Below are positions 22,051 to 29,437 of a stretch of 29,437 bases of DNA, one piece after another. Made by a program: the position numbers and the translations under genes. Within the stretch, counting starts at the first letter, position 1, and each line of letters starts with the position of its first letter. Below the pieces are notes generated by a model that was not told where the DNA came from, did not search any database, and saw only the letters and a program-made list of their open reading frames with translations. Source of the stretch: Tissierella sp032104385 (lineage in GTDB: Bacteria; Bacillota; Clostridia; Tissierellales; Tissierellaceae). The DNA is taken from contig NZ_DAMCHJ010000022.1 in assembly GCF_032104385.1 (NCBI RefSeq), forward strand, positions 1-29,437, given 5' to 3'.

Positions 22051-23016
22051 ATGGATATGATAATTAATTGCACAAATATACATAAATCATATATCAAAAG
22101 GAAATGGATTAAAGTTGTAAAAAGAAATGATGTACTTAATAACTTAGATATTAAAATAAGAAAAGGAGAGATTTACGGCTTATTAGGGCTTAATGGAGCA
22201 GGTAAAACCACCCTTATTAGATTAATCACAGGTATTTTATTACCAGATCAGGGAACGGTTGAATTATTTGGAATGAGCTACGATAAACATGAGAAAGAAA
22301 TTAAGTCTAGATTAGGGGTAGTTATGGGGGGAGACCGTTCACTATATTGGAAACTGTCTGCGGAAGAAAACTTAGAGTTTTTTGGTACTTTATATAATGT
22401 ACCAAAGAAAAAACTTAAGAAAAATATAGAAATATATTTGGATTATGTGGGGTTAGGAGAACATAAAAAGGATTTAGTTGAAACCTATTCTAAAGGCATG
22501 AAACAAAGATTACTAATAGCTAAATCCTTAATAAATGATCCTGAAGTTTTAATTTTGGACGAACCAACAGTTGGATTGGATATACAAGTAGGATTTGAAT
22601 ATAGAAAGCTCTTAAAAAGGCTAAATGAAGAATTGGGTTTAACCATATTATTAACTACCCATTATTTACATGAAGCAGAGGAGCTATGTTCCGTAGTAGG
22701 TATATTAAAAGAGGGAAGAATTGTTGAAGAGGGAACAATTGACCATTTGAAGAAAAAAAATAAAGTAGAAGAAGTGATTGAATTTAAATTAAAATCTGAG
22801 ATGGATGATAATATGGAAAAGGAGATTTCAAATCTTGGGATAATAAATAAATTAACTGCTGACAGCCATTTCACATATCAAATAAGGACTAGCAATACAT
22901 ATACGGAACAAATTATCGGCTTATTAATTTCTCAAAGCCAAATAGTTTCCTTAGAAGTAAAAGGGATTACTTTGGAGGATATAGTTTCCAATTATTTTGA
23001 AAAAGGGGTTATTTAG
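22051..23016 (+). CDS. ABC transporter ATP-binding protein (RiPP export)
   Basis: This 321-residue ATPase of the DrrA/CcmA-like class has Walker A GLNGAGKTT (46-54), signature YSKGMKQR (146-153), Walker B VLILDEPT with D170 and catalytic E171, and H-loop His204 (TTHYLHEAEE). The C-terminal 90 residues are a domain typical of drug and bacteriocin exporters with separate permeases. GAGGAGG (22037-22043) sets the ATG at 22051. It pairs with the two permeases that follow without gaps and most likely powers export of the mature peptide, or self-protection. Confidence 0.92.
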   Translation: MDMIINCTNIHKSYIKRKWIKVVKRNDVLNNLDIKIRKGEIYGLLGLNGAGKTTLIRLITGILLPDQGTVELFGMSYDKHEKEIKSRLGVVMGGDRSLYWKLSAEENLEFFGTLYNVPKKKLKKNIEIYLDYVGLGEHKKDLVETYSKGMKQRLLIAKSLINDPEVLILDEPTVGLDIQVGFEYRKLLKRLNEELGLTILLTTHYLHEAEELCSVVGILKEGRIVEEGTIDHLKKKNKVEEVIEFKLKSEMDDNMEKEISNLGIINKLTADSHFTYQIRTSNTYTEQIIGLLISQSQIVSLEVKGITLEDIVSNYFEKGVI

Positions 23017-23017
23017 T

Positions 23018-23785
23018 ATGAGGCATATATTAGCAGCTGCAAAGTCAGAGTTTTTTATTTTAAAGAGATATCCGCTGAATTTATTTTATACCATAATCGC
23101 CACTGCTTTTTCCTTGCTACCATTGTTTTATATTACAAAAACCTACGATGTTGATCGAGCGCAGTATTTGTGGATTTTATCTGGAAGTTTATTTTGGATG
23201 TATATTTCCCAGGCATTGTGGACCGTAGGTCTTTCTTTAAGGAAGGAACAAGAAATAGGTACACTGGAGCAAATCTTAATATCTCCTTCCAATCTGATTT
23301 ATATTATGGTAGGAAAGAGTATAGTCACGCTTGGAATTAATAGTTTAACATTGTTTGTAGGTGTACTATTAATTAGATATGTTTTTGACTGTCAGATCAA
23401 TTATATATTAATAGTACTTGTGCTAATAATTAGTATGCCAGCTGTTTTTGGATTCTCATATATAATATCTGGAATAGTAATAAAATTTAAGGAAGTATTT
23501 GCATTTTTACAGGTTGTAACTGGAGTCCTATTAATTTTTAGTGGTGTAAGTCAACCTATAACTCTCTTGCCTTATAATTTAGGGGAAATAAGTAGATTCA
23601 TAGTTTTTGAAAAAATGATTTATACATTTAGACGAGTCATAATTGATTCTGCATCTTTTTCAGCAATATATAGTGAATTAATATATATATTTATTTACGG
23701 ATTGGTATTGAATGCAATTGCTGTTTCCGTATTTTATTATTTTAAGAAGAAAGTGCTTGAAAGTGGGGATGTTTTATATGTTTAA
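23018..23785 (+). CDS. ABC-2 type permease 1
   Basis: This 255-residue membrane protein has about six helices (for example LFYTIIATAFSLLPLFYIT, YILIVLVLIISMPAVFGFSY, LIYIFIYGLVLNAIAVSVF) and the ABC-2 hallmarks RKEQEIGTLEQILISP and LQVVTGVLLIFSGVSQPI. It forms one half of the membrane channel for the ATPase encoded 1 base upstream. AAAAGGGG (23001-23008) is 9 bases before the ATG at 23018; an earlier TTG at 22997 is less likely. Its last 8 bases overlap the second permease gene. Confidence 0.88.
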   Translation: MRHILAAAKSEFFILKRYPLNLFYTIIATAFSLLPLFYITKTYDVDRAQYLWILSGSLFWMYISQALWTVGLSLRKEQEIGTLEQILISPSNLIYIMVGKSIVTLGINSLTLFVGVLLIRYVFDCQINYILIVLVLIISMPAVFGFSYIISGIVIKFKEVFAFLQVVTGVLLIFSGVSQPITLLPYNLGEISRFIVFEKMIYTFRRVIIDSASFSAIYSELIYIFIYGLVLNAIAVSVFYYFKKKVLESGDVLYV

Positions 23786-24599
23786 TAAGGCATATGTATT
23801 TTTAAAGAAGGAGTTACTTTTCCTAGTTAGGTACCCGATGCAAATAATATTTGAGATAATATTACCTGTAATTAATATGTTACCAGCCATATTGCTAGCA
23901 ATATATCTAATGTCATCTAACCATATTGAAAGTTTTGAGAAAGCAACTGGAACAAAAAACTATTTTGTTTTCATTAGCATTGGGGTTGTTTTTTCTATAT
24001 TTAATTCTATACAAGAGCAAACAGGATATGTATTGTCTAAGGAAATGTGGATGGGCACTTTGGAGCAAATATGGGTTACACCCATAAAAAAGTTTAACCT
24101 GATACTAGGGTGGATATTCTTTAGTTTAATAAAGGCAATATTATATACCATCGGCTCTACAATAATTTTAAAGTTTATATTTATATATTTGAATATAAGT
24201 TTTAGTGTTTATAGTCTTCCATTGCTGGCTTTATCAGTATTGCTATTATTAGCTATTTCGATCTGTGGTGGGATAATTATGTGTGGTATTACTCTGAGTA
24301 TAAAACAGGTGGATTCTTTTGTGTTTTTAATAACTGGAGCTGTACCATTATTAAGTGGAATTACATTTCCTATTTCTGTTCTGCCGCCAAAAATACAAAT
24401 GATTTCGAAGGTTTTACCAACAACTTATGTATTTGATTTAATTAGGCATTCTATTTTAAGGAGTACCACTATATTGGATCCAACTAAGGAATTGGTCTTG
24501 ATTTTCTTGTATGTAATTATTTTGATGATTACATCTGTTTTTATTTTCAAATTATTAAAAAGAAGGGTTGAAAAATGCGGAACCATTTATATGATGTAA
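23778..24599 (+). CDS. ABC-2 type permease 2
   Basis: This 273-residue protein is a paralogue of the preceding permease. KKELLFLVRYPMQIIFEIIL, SKEMWMGTLEQIWVTPIKKF and FVFLITGAVPLLSGITFPIS correspond to the same ABC-2 blocks, with about six helices. The two permeases should form a heterodimer with two copies of the ATPase. The ATG at 23778 overlaps the first permease's stop (ATGTTTAA), and a frame open further upstream is not used. The gene overlaps the nitroreductase-like gene by 25 bases. Confidence 0.88.
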   Translation: MFNKAYVFLKKELLFLVRYPMQIIFEIILPVINMLPAILLAIYLMSSNHIESFEKATGTKNYFVFISIGVVFSIFNSIQEQTGYVLSKEMWMGTLEQIWVTPIKKFNLILGWIFFSLIKAILYTIGSTIILKFIFIYLNISFSVYSLPLLALSVLLLLAISICGGIIMCGITLSIKQVDSFVFLITGAVPLLSGITFPISVLPPKIQMISKVLPTTYVFDLIRHSILRSTTILDPTKELVLIFLYVIILMITSVFIFKLLKRRVEKCGTIYMM

Positions 24600-25069
24600 G
24601 AGATAATTTTTATTCACGAAAAAGTATTAGGGATTACTTGGAATTTAACCTTGACCAAGATGTAATTAAGGTATTAATGGATATCGGATATAGTGGGCCT
24701 GTTTCAGGAGGGCTAGAGTGTGTTTTTATTAAGGAGATAAGCAATAACGATGAAAAACGTATCTGTTATAAAGGGGCTTATTATCAAGAACATGCTTTAA
24801 AGGCTCCGCATATTTTTCTAATTGGATGTAACGATTCAATTATCGAAGATAATTATAATGGAGAATTTGTCAATATATTTAGCTGCCAAAATTCAACCAT
24901 TACTGCTCAGAACATCATTATTGCTGCACATGAAATGGGATTGGGAACATGCTTTATAGGGGCAATTAGAAAGGATGTAATAATTAATGGACTGAAGCTA
25001 GATAAAGGTTATAATCCTTGGTGTATATTATGCTTAGGTATAGGGAGGAGTGATAATATTGGAATATAA
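24575..25069 (+). CDS. Nitroreductase-like flavoprotein
   Basis: This 164-residue protein has the nitroreductase FMN-binding N-terminus (FYSRKSIRDYLEF, residues 12-24), a mid part SGPVSGGLECVFIKEI, AQNIIIAAHEMGLGTCFIGA and a final ILCLGIGR. These are the usual FMN-site blocks of the family, at the short end of its size range. In RiPP loci such proteins act as dehydrogenases (SagB/McbC type), but no azoline-forming cyclodehydratase is encoded here. The substrate may be the peptide backbone or side chains, or it may supply redox power to the radical SAM enzymes. AGAAGGG lies 7 bases upstream, within the permease gene. Confidence 0.82.
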   Translation: MRNHLYDVRDNFYSRKSIRDYLEFNLDQDVIKVLMDIGYSGPVSGGLECVFIKEISNNDEKRICYKGAYYQEHALKAPHIFLIGCNDSIIEDNYNGEFVNIFSCQNSTITAQNIIIAAHEMGLGTCFIGAIRKDVIINGLKLDKGYNPWCILCLGIGRSDNIGI

Positions 25070-25217
25070 AAACTTGGACATGCTTATAAAGCTTGATGAT
25101 AATAATAAAAATCTTATTATTAAAAAGGAAGATAATGAAATAGTAATGAATGTCAAGCAAGTTATAGGATGCATTGTTATATTCAGGGAAATGCTGGAAA
25201 AAATGAAGGGTGAATAG
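25059..25217 (+). CDS. 52-residue protein of unknown function in the RiPP operon
   Basis: A TTG start at 25059, 8 bases after a near-perfect AGGGAGGAG (25042-25050), opens 52 codons that overlap the nitroreductase gene by 11 bases. The product (MEYKNLDMLIKLDDNNKNLI, IKKEDNEIVMNVKQVIGC, FREMLEKMKGE) starts with two strands and ends with a helix. It has one Cys and no signal peptide. I do not recognise it. It could be a small adaptor or immunity protein; with a single Cys and no leader-core layout, a second precursor is less likely. The coupling and ribosome site make it a likely real gene. Confidence 0.6.
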   Translation: MEYKNLDMLIKLDDNNKNLIIKKEDNEIVMNVKQVIGCIVIFREMLEKMKGE

Positions 25218-25294
25218 CCTAAGAAGTTTTGGCAATATTTTTAACCAAGATGAAAGAAAAACTAAAATAGTCATATGTCTACGGAGGGATGATA

Positions 25295-25807
25295 ATGGGC
25301 TATAGCTATTATATAAAAGATATTATTGGCAATAGGGATATCAGTCTTTTTTCAGACGAAAATACTACAAGTATGGAGCCATTTATTATGGGAAAGGTTA
25401 AGCTAATTATATCAAATTGCCAAATAAGTGATTTAAAAGCGGGAGACATCTGTGTAATAATATTTGATACGGGAGAATTGGTATGCCATAGGTTGATTTT
25501 TCATGATGAAAATCATATTATTACAAAAGGAGATAACGGAACATCCTACGATTGGGCAACATTCGAAAAGGATATTGCCGGAATTGTGGGAAAGGTTGTT
25601 TATGATTCTTATTATTTAGATATGACTAGTAGGAGAAATTGCCTATTAAATAGGATCATGGTAATATTATCAAAATTAAAAGTTTCAAAGAGCGATTATA
25701 TAATTCCATTTCAAAAGGTGAAAAACAATATAATATATTATCTACAGAAATTCATAACTAAATTATATAAAAAATCGCTGACTTTTGAGCATATAAATAA
25801 TGATTAA
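25295..25807 (+). CDS. S26/S24-type Ser-His peptidase, probable leader protease
   Basis: This 170-residue protein carries the signal-peptidase core without an N-terminal membrane anchor. Ser26 lies in TTSMEPFI, followed by LKAGDICVIIF, His65 in CHRLIF and ITKGDN (76-81). Ser plus His rather than Ser plus Lys is the pattern of the SipW/ER-type S26B branch. Small S24/S26 peptidases occur in PqqD-radical SAM RiPP loci, where they are suspected to cut the leader. The C-terminal 60 residues are basic (SKLKVSKSDY, FITKLYKKS) and may touch membrane or precursor. CGGAGGG sets the ATG at 25295. The role in leader removal is inferred. Confidence 0.78.
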   Translation: MGYSYYIKDIIGNRDISLFSDENTTSMEPFIMGKVKLIISNCQISDLKAGDICVIIFDTGELVCHRLIFHDENHIITKGDNGTSYDWATFEKDIAGIVGKVVYDSYYLDMTSRRNCLLNRIMVILSKLKVSKSDYIIPFQKVKNNIIYYLQKFITKLYKKSLTFEHINND

Positions 25808-25866
25808 GCTATTTATATGGTATCTAGTTTATCAGTATTTAAACAATTTGATTTGTGGAGGGCATT

Positions 25867-26592
25867 ATGAAAATTAAATGCGGAATTATTTTAGAAAATA
25901 TTAGCTGGTACAATAAGGTTAAAGAATTTTTTAAATCAGAACCTGATTATGAACTTAAGGAATTAACTCTATATTATGAATATCAAAAAGTTATAAGGAT
26001 AAGGTACAAAGATATACACGAATTTTATATTATAACTGGTTCTGGTGCATCAAATGCTGCATCAAATGCAGAGTTTTTAATAGGTTTTAATATTAATTTA
26101 TTATTGCGTATTGGAACTGTTGGAGCCCTAACTAATTCATTGAAAGTTGGAGATGTTATAAATATTATTGCTGGAATCAAGGGTGAAGGAGTAACAAAAT
26201 ATTATCTTCCAGAACAAATTCCTGCAATGGCAAATATTAAATTATTTAAAAATATAGGATCATACCTCGAATCTAAGGTAACGCTAGTTGATGGTCTTGT
26301 ATTTACTACTGCAGCTAGATTCAAAGAGAATATTTCAGAGTTAAAGAACATGGTTCAATACAATGTAATAGGTATTGAAATGGAGACAGCGGCTATATTT
26401 GGGGTTGGGTTGGACAAGGGAATCCCTACGGGATCATTGTGTATTGTTAGTGATGTACCCATAAATGATCAAGATGATAGTCCAGGAATTATTAATAAAG
26501 AAAGTTATAGTATCGTTGAAGAAAAGTTTCAACAATTATTTTTAGAAGTTATAAACTGGACAAACTCAATGATTGGCAATGTTTTCAAATAA
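25867..26592 (+). CDS. Nucleoside phosphorylase (PNP/UDP family)
   Basis: This 241-residue protein is of the PNP_UDP_1 fold: TGSGASNAASNAEFLIGF, phosphate-site RIGTVGA (R81-A87), the ribose-binding GIEMETAAIF (E171-M172-E173) and IVSDVP with the base-binding Asp196. Family members split nucleosides with phosphate or water. As the last gene before the operon terminator it may clear 5'-deoxyadenosine (or methylthioadenosine), the by-product that inhibits radical SAM enzymes. That role is inferred; a uridine or purine phosphorylase with a general function is the alternative. GGAGGG (25856-25861) sets the ATG at 25867. Confidence 0.85.
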   Translation: MKIKCGIILENISWYNKVKEFFKSEPDYELKELTLYYEYQKVIRIRYKDIHEFYIITGSGASNAASNAEFLIGFNINLLLRIGTVGALTNSLKVGDVINIIAGIKGEGVTKYYLPEQIPAMANIKLFKNIGSYLESKVTLVDGLVFTTAARFKENISELKNMVQYNVIGIEMETAAIFGVGLDKGIPTGSLCIVSDVPINDQDDSPGIINKESYSIVEEKFQQLFLEVINWTNSMIGNVFK

Positions 26593-26644
26593 AAGGGTAG
26601 ATGTTTTAATGGGGGTACTAATACGCAAGACCTACCTTTTTTGC
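26591..26644 (+). terminator. Terminator of the RiPP operon
   Basis: Arms AAAAGGGTAG (26591-26600) and CTACCTTTTT (26632-26641) pair with one G-U, and the right arm runs into a six-T tract. It ends the operon that begins at 19687. Confidence 0.75.
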
Positions 26645-26767
26645 ATATTTATATCAAATTTCTGATCCAACCTATGTGGAAGTCGTAACACGACCTGTGA
26701 GGGATTTGTCCTTTCCTAACTAAGTTCTGCTCTTTAAAATAAGCTCCTGTTTCTACTATAATAAAGG
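26645..26767. other. Short decayed stretch after the operon
   Basis: A frame reads YQISDPTYVEVVTRPVRDLS without a start (about 26650-26715). Nothing else is supported. Confidence 0.25.
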
Positions 26768-27323
26768 GCTGTTGAAATTGGTGGAAACTTAGCTGAGGAA
26801 GATCCCGAAACATTTAATAAAATGCATGAGATGGTTCAAGAAACGGTCCAAAGCTTACCTGTATATAAATATCATGATTATTATATAGCATATAAGGGAG
26901 CTGTAGCTCAGTATGGTAGTGCAGGTGAACTTATACGTGTTCGAGGTAATTACAAGTAATTTAGTGATATTGATCAGTATTTAGTAAATGGTTTTTTGGC
27001 AGATGGAAGATATGTAAGTGATTCTTCAGAGTTTTCTCGTTTTGAAGCCACACAAGGAAGTATTTTCCCTTCACAGGTCTTATTATGGTGATAGAATTGG
27101 TACACAAAATAATAAATTAAAAATAGGAGATGCTGCGTACGGTACAACTTTGACAGTTACTGTTCTTTCATCGGACACAAATGGCTCAGGAACTATTATT
27201 AAAAGTATGAAAAAGAGAGATATAATGGGTGGAACTAAACCAGTATTGGATATTTGGAGATGGAACAATCCTGAATGGTTTAACGGAACGGCACAAAATC
27301 CTAATGATTTATATTTTGGATAA
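26768..27323 (+). pseudogene. Decayed gene for an exported or wall-associated protein
   Basis: One frame runs from 26768 (VEIGGNLAEEDPETFNKMHE, then VAQYGSAGELIRVRGNYK) through a TAA at 26957-26959 to FSDIDQYLVNGFLADGRYVS and SRFEATQGSIFPS, then shifts near 27075 into another frame. The second frame reads RSYYGDRIGTQNNKLKIGDA, YGTTLTVTVLSSDTN and PVLDIWRWNNPEWFNG, ending at 27323. The join gives a continuous beta-rich sequence, so this was one gene with one stop and one frameshift. No start or signal peptide remains and I cannot name the family. Confidence 0.5.
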
Positions 27324-27384
27324 AAATATAGTAAGAGTCTGTCATTTCCAAATAAAAGCAACTATTTCATATATGACAAAATTA

Positions 27385-27421
27385 AAAAACATAGGGTGTA
27401 TTCTTTGTACTCTATGTTTTT
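27385..27421 (+). terminator. Hairpin terminator
   Basis: AAAAACATAG (27385-27394) pairs with CTATGTTTTT (27412-27421). Confidence 0.65.
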
Positions 27422-27437
27422 AGTAGAAAACTTTAAA

Positions 27438-28140
27438 ATGAAAGCAAAAATATTTACTATGATAAGTGCAATTACATTAATATCAGCAGCTATTTTTATC
27501 GGTGTAAACTCATACAAGACACAACAAATCGATGATTATATTAGTATTACTACGCAGTATACGACAACTTATGACGAAAAGAATGATTATGCTAAGTATG
27601 GGGCTACGATATATGAATATAATTTAAAAAGTAAAGAGATTTCAGAAATATTTAGTTTTCCTGACAATACACAGTATCCGTTGGGTGTATATGATAAAAA
27701 AACACATTCAGTATATTATGTAAAAGAGAAAAATAATGATTCATTTAAAAGAAAAAGAACTGGTGATCAAATTTATGTGTATAGCTTGGAAACAGGCTCT
27801 GATACAATGCTGACAGAAGACGTTTTTGCAGTTAACTACATAGTACCTGTTGATGACACAATATTTTTTTTTGGCTGTGAAAGAAAGAAGTTTAATAGTA
27901 GGCAAAATAAACTTATCTAATGGAAGCATTAAATACTGGGACGAACCAAGTGCTGCATCTACTCGAAATCTTGCTGTAGAAAAAATTAATAAACGTATAT
28001 ATGTAGCAATATATGATGATGCCGAAGAAGATCTTCTTATACTACGCGATGTTGCAGAACATGCCACTTCTGAGTATATAATTTATTCATTTGATTACAA
28101 TTTGGGTGATAAGCAAGAAGTACTGTACAAATTTGACAGC
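27438..28140 (+). pseudogene. Exported beta-propeller-like protein, frameshifted and truncated
   Basis: The ATG at 27438 opens a signal or anchor sequence (KAKIFTMISAITLISAAIFI), then repeat-like strands: TIYEYNLKSKEISEIFSFPD, YDKKTHSVYYVKE, IYVYSLETGSDTMLTEDVFA. At a nine-T run (27868-27876) the frame shifts and continues as LAVKERSLIVGKINLSNGSI, NKRIYVAIYDD and YIIYSFDYNLGDKQEVLYKF. The 'xVYxVxxxTGxxxxL' pattern is that of a WD/TolB-like propeller, usually about 350 residues or more. The gene then runs into a minus-strand transposase remnant near 28130-28140, so its end is lost. No ribosome site is obvious. Confidence 0.6.
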
Positions 28141-28374
28141 ATCAATATTTCTGTTCATACTATTTATAAAGCTATTTATTTCATTTATTTCTAATTGTTT
28201 AGCTTCTTCAATCCATGAATTTAAATTGCTGGGATTTGAACCTTTTAAAATATCCTTAAACTTCAATACAAGTTGGTAGATTTTATTAAATAATGGATAT
28301 GCTGATAATACTTTATTTAGTTTTCTCATACGAGTTGCATACTTGAGCTTGAACCTGTATATCCTTTAGCATTG
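28140..28374 (-). pseudogene. ISL3-like transposase, C-terminal scrap
   Basis: On the minus strand the sequence reads LSAYPLFNKIYQLVLKFKDI, then NSWIEEAKQLEINEINSFIN and SMNRNIDAVK. This resembles the late part of ISL3-type DDE transposases (WIEEAKxLxIxEINSFINGxxRDxDAVKNAI). The conserved continuation (YxNGxxEGxxNKIK) is missing; the frame runs into the propeller gene. Upstream it touches the IS21 remnant. Confidence 0.65.
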
Positions 28375-28375
28375 A

Positions 28376-28540
28376 TAGACTCTTCTGCTTTTTATACCAT
28401 TTTCTTTTCTTAAATCATGTTCTCTCTCTAATATTTCACATAAAAAAGCATCATATGTTTTATTTTCTAAATTTGCTTCATTAATTTCATCTTCAATATT
28501 TCTAATTAGATATTGTAACTTAAGCCCCTTTCCAAGAATT
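28376..28540 (-). pseudogene. IS21-family istB helper ATPase, N-terminal scrap
   Basis: The minus strand encodes LQYLIRNIEDEINEANLENK, then TYDAFLCEILEREHDLRKEN and GIKSRRVY, the N-terminal helical domain of IstB proteins. The AAA+ ATP-binding domain is absent: the sequence stops and changes to the ISL3-like scrap. Confidence 0.65.
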
Positions 28541-29007
28541 TTAATCTTTAATTAATCTGGAGTGTTCTTCTATTTCTCTAGTCTCTTTCTTCTCATTAGC
28601 TAAAGTTTTTTCTTCATTTCTATTACATAGAAGTTTTATTTTTTCGGTATCTATTACCAGAGGACTTGCTTTTTCTAGTTCTTTGATAATATTTCCTATT
28701 TTATCTAGACCATTTTGTGATATTATTTCAATTAACTCTATGAAATCCTTGGATTTTCTGTATAATAGTTATTATAAATTGATTGAAGTCTGGGATTCAT
28801 TTGGTGCATGGCTGTGCTTGAGTGAATTGCTACAGGCTTCTTTTTTAATGTTTTTAAATAATGCTATATCTCTATATTCCATGTATGAATTCCATAATTT
28901 CTAATATGTTCTGCCACCTTAATATTATTATGATATATCAATATATTCTGTGGGTATATTTTAGCTGTTACAAATTTACCTACTAGTGCATCTCGCCAGA
29001 AAGGCTG
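28541..29007 (-). pseudogene. IS21-family istA transposase, C-terminal remnant
   Basis: From about 29007 down the minus strand encodes WRDALVGKFVTAKIYPQNIL, HNNIKVAEHIRNYGIHTWNI, a stop, HYLKTLKKKPVAIHSSTAMH, QMNPRLQSIYNNYY, and in another frame KDFIELIEIISQNGLDKIGN and ASPLVIDTEKIKLLCNRNEE. This is the region after the rve catalytic domain of IstA (Mu-transposase-like C-terminal part). It carries at least one stop and one frameshift and is followed, as in intact IS21 elements, by istB. Confidence 0.7.
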
Positions 29008-29437
29008 TTAATGATTTTGATAAAAACAGGTTAAATATAGTGAATGTTGGTAATCGTTCATTCCAACCTTTGTCAAATTCATAAAAACCGAAACATAATA
29101 TATATTCTTTATGGTATGTTTATAGAATCTTTAAAATTGTATTTTAAAATAGATAAGCATATATTAAAATATAAATATGTTGTAATATCTATAAAATATA
29201 TAGCAATCATATCTTATGAGAGATTATGTAATAATAGTACGGATTATACATTAAAGGAAGTATTTACGATTTTGATAAAAAGTACAGAATTTATTAGCAA
29301 ATGTTGAGTATTAATTAATAAATATAATACTTTCTATAGTTCAGGTAAATGGAAAAATCAAAAAATATGATAGAATTGTTATGATTTTAGAAATCTCCAT
29401 TCATACCAAGGAAGTAATATCTACTTGCAACATCATA
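29008..29437. other. AT-rich end of the window without a supported gene
   Basis: An open frame from 29044 to 29307 (+) could encode 87 residues (ESLKLYFKIDKHILKYKYVV and so on), but it lacks a ribosome site and any recognisable motif. It may be chance in AT-rich DNA. No hairpin terminators or repeats stand out. Confidence 0.3.

Noticed and set aside
24984..25274. Minus-strand open frame of 96 codons
   Set aside because: It is opposite the end of the flavoprotein gene and the 52-residue ORF, which has a much better ribosome site; composition is that of reversed AT-rich code.
26900..26952. tRNA-like string (GTAGCTCAGTATGGTAGTGC ... GTTCGAGG)
   Set aside because: D-arm and T-loop look-alikes are present, but no anticodon stem, acceptor stem or T-stem can be formed; the stretch fits the reading frame of a decayed protein gene.
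1..29437. CRISPR array, rRNA, tRNA or riboswitch
   Set aside because: No regularly spaced direct repeats, no rRNA-like or GC-rich structured tRNA sequence, and no T-box or known riboswitch core was seen by eye.

Overview
The window is very AT-rich DNA with strong GGAGG-type ribosome-binding sites, short intergenic gaps and clostridial-type protein families (DUF4367 anti-sigma-like protein, AgrB, TmrB-like kinase, several Firmicutes insertion sequences). It is most likely chromosome from the class Clostridia; genus and species cannot be fixed from sequence alone. Most of it is accessory DNA. It holds remnants of at least seven insertion sequences (IS110, two IS3, IS200/IS605, IS21, ISL3-like, one unassigned), many broken genes, and islands of intact genes between them.

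Region by region. 1-1000: end of a membrane-protein gene, terminator hairpins, an IS110 remnant and a small Cys-containing ORF. 1118-1703: Phd/YefM-ParE type toxin-antitoxin pair. 1933-5511: ECF sigma factor, membrane DUF4367 partner, then three secreted proteins, the last a papain-like (C39-like) cysteine protease. 5597-5962: conjugative/plasmid scraps (PcfB-like, RepA-like). 6093-6800: HTH regulator with four membrane segments. 7035-7686: orphan polymorphic-toxin tip followed by an intact putative immunity gene. 7906-10851: a graveyard containing an IS3 remnant, a Fur-box-linked AraC-type sensor cut off and joined to the end of an SDR gene, a broken GNAT acetyltransferase and a TmrB-like kinase with one in-frame stop. 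10988-12180: a complete IS3-family element whose transposase is broken by a 4-bp slippage. 12532-15547: two-component system and a secreted coiled-coil protein whose promoter carries an 11-bp-spaced direct repeat. 15795-18697: more IS scraps, small membrane proteins, an agrB remnant that kept its catalytic His/Cys but lost its start, and an exported protein that appears to start at ATT.

The centrepiece is 19458-26644, a compact RiPP (ribosomally made, post-translationally modified peptide) locus. A 32-residue precursor with two cysteines (19511) has its own promoter and is followed by a long hairpin. A second promoter with a perfect 14-bp palindrome then drives a tightly overlapping operon: PqqD-like recognition protein, radical SAM/SPASM maturase, a second radical SAM enzyme with a shortened C-terminal domain, ABC exporter (ATPase plus two permeases), nitroreductase-like flavoprotein, a 52-residue unknown protein, an S26-type Ser/His peptidase and a nucleoside phosphorylase. 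I infer that the PqqD protein brings the precursor to the two radical SAM enzymes, which install thioether or carbon-linked crosslinks. The flavoprotein may oxidise the product, the peptidase may remove the leader, the ABC complex may export the peptide, and the phosphorylase may clear the 5'-deoxyadenosine made by radical SAM catalysis. I cannot match this gene set and core peptide to a named RiPP class.

26645-29437 is again decayed: a broken exported-protein gene, a frameshifted beta-propeller-like gene cut off by a transposase remnant, and IS21 istA/istB remnants.
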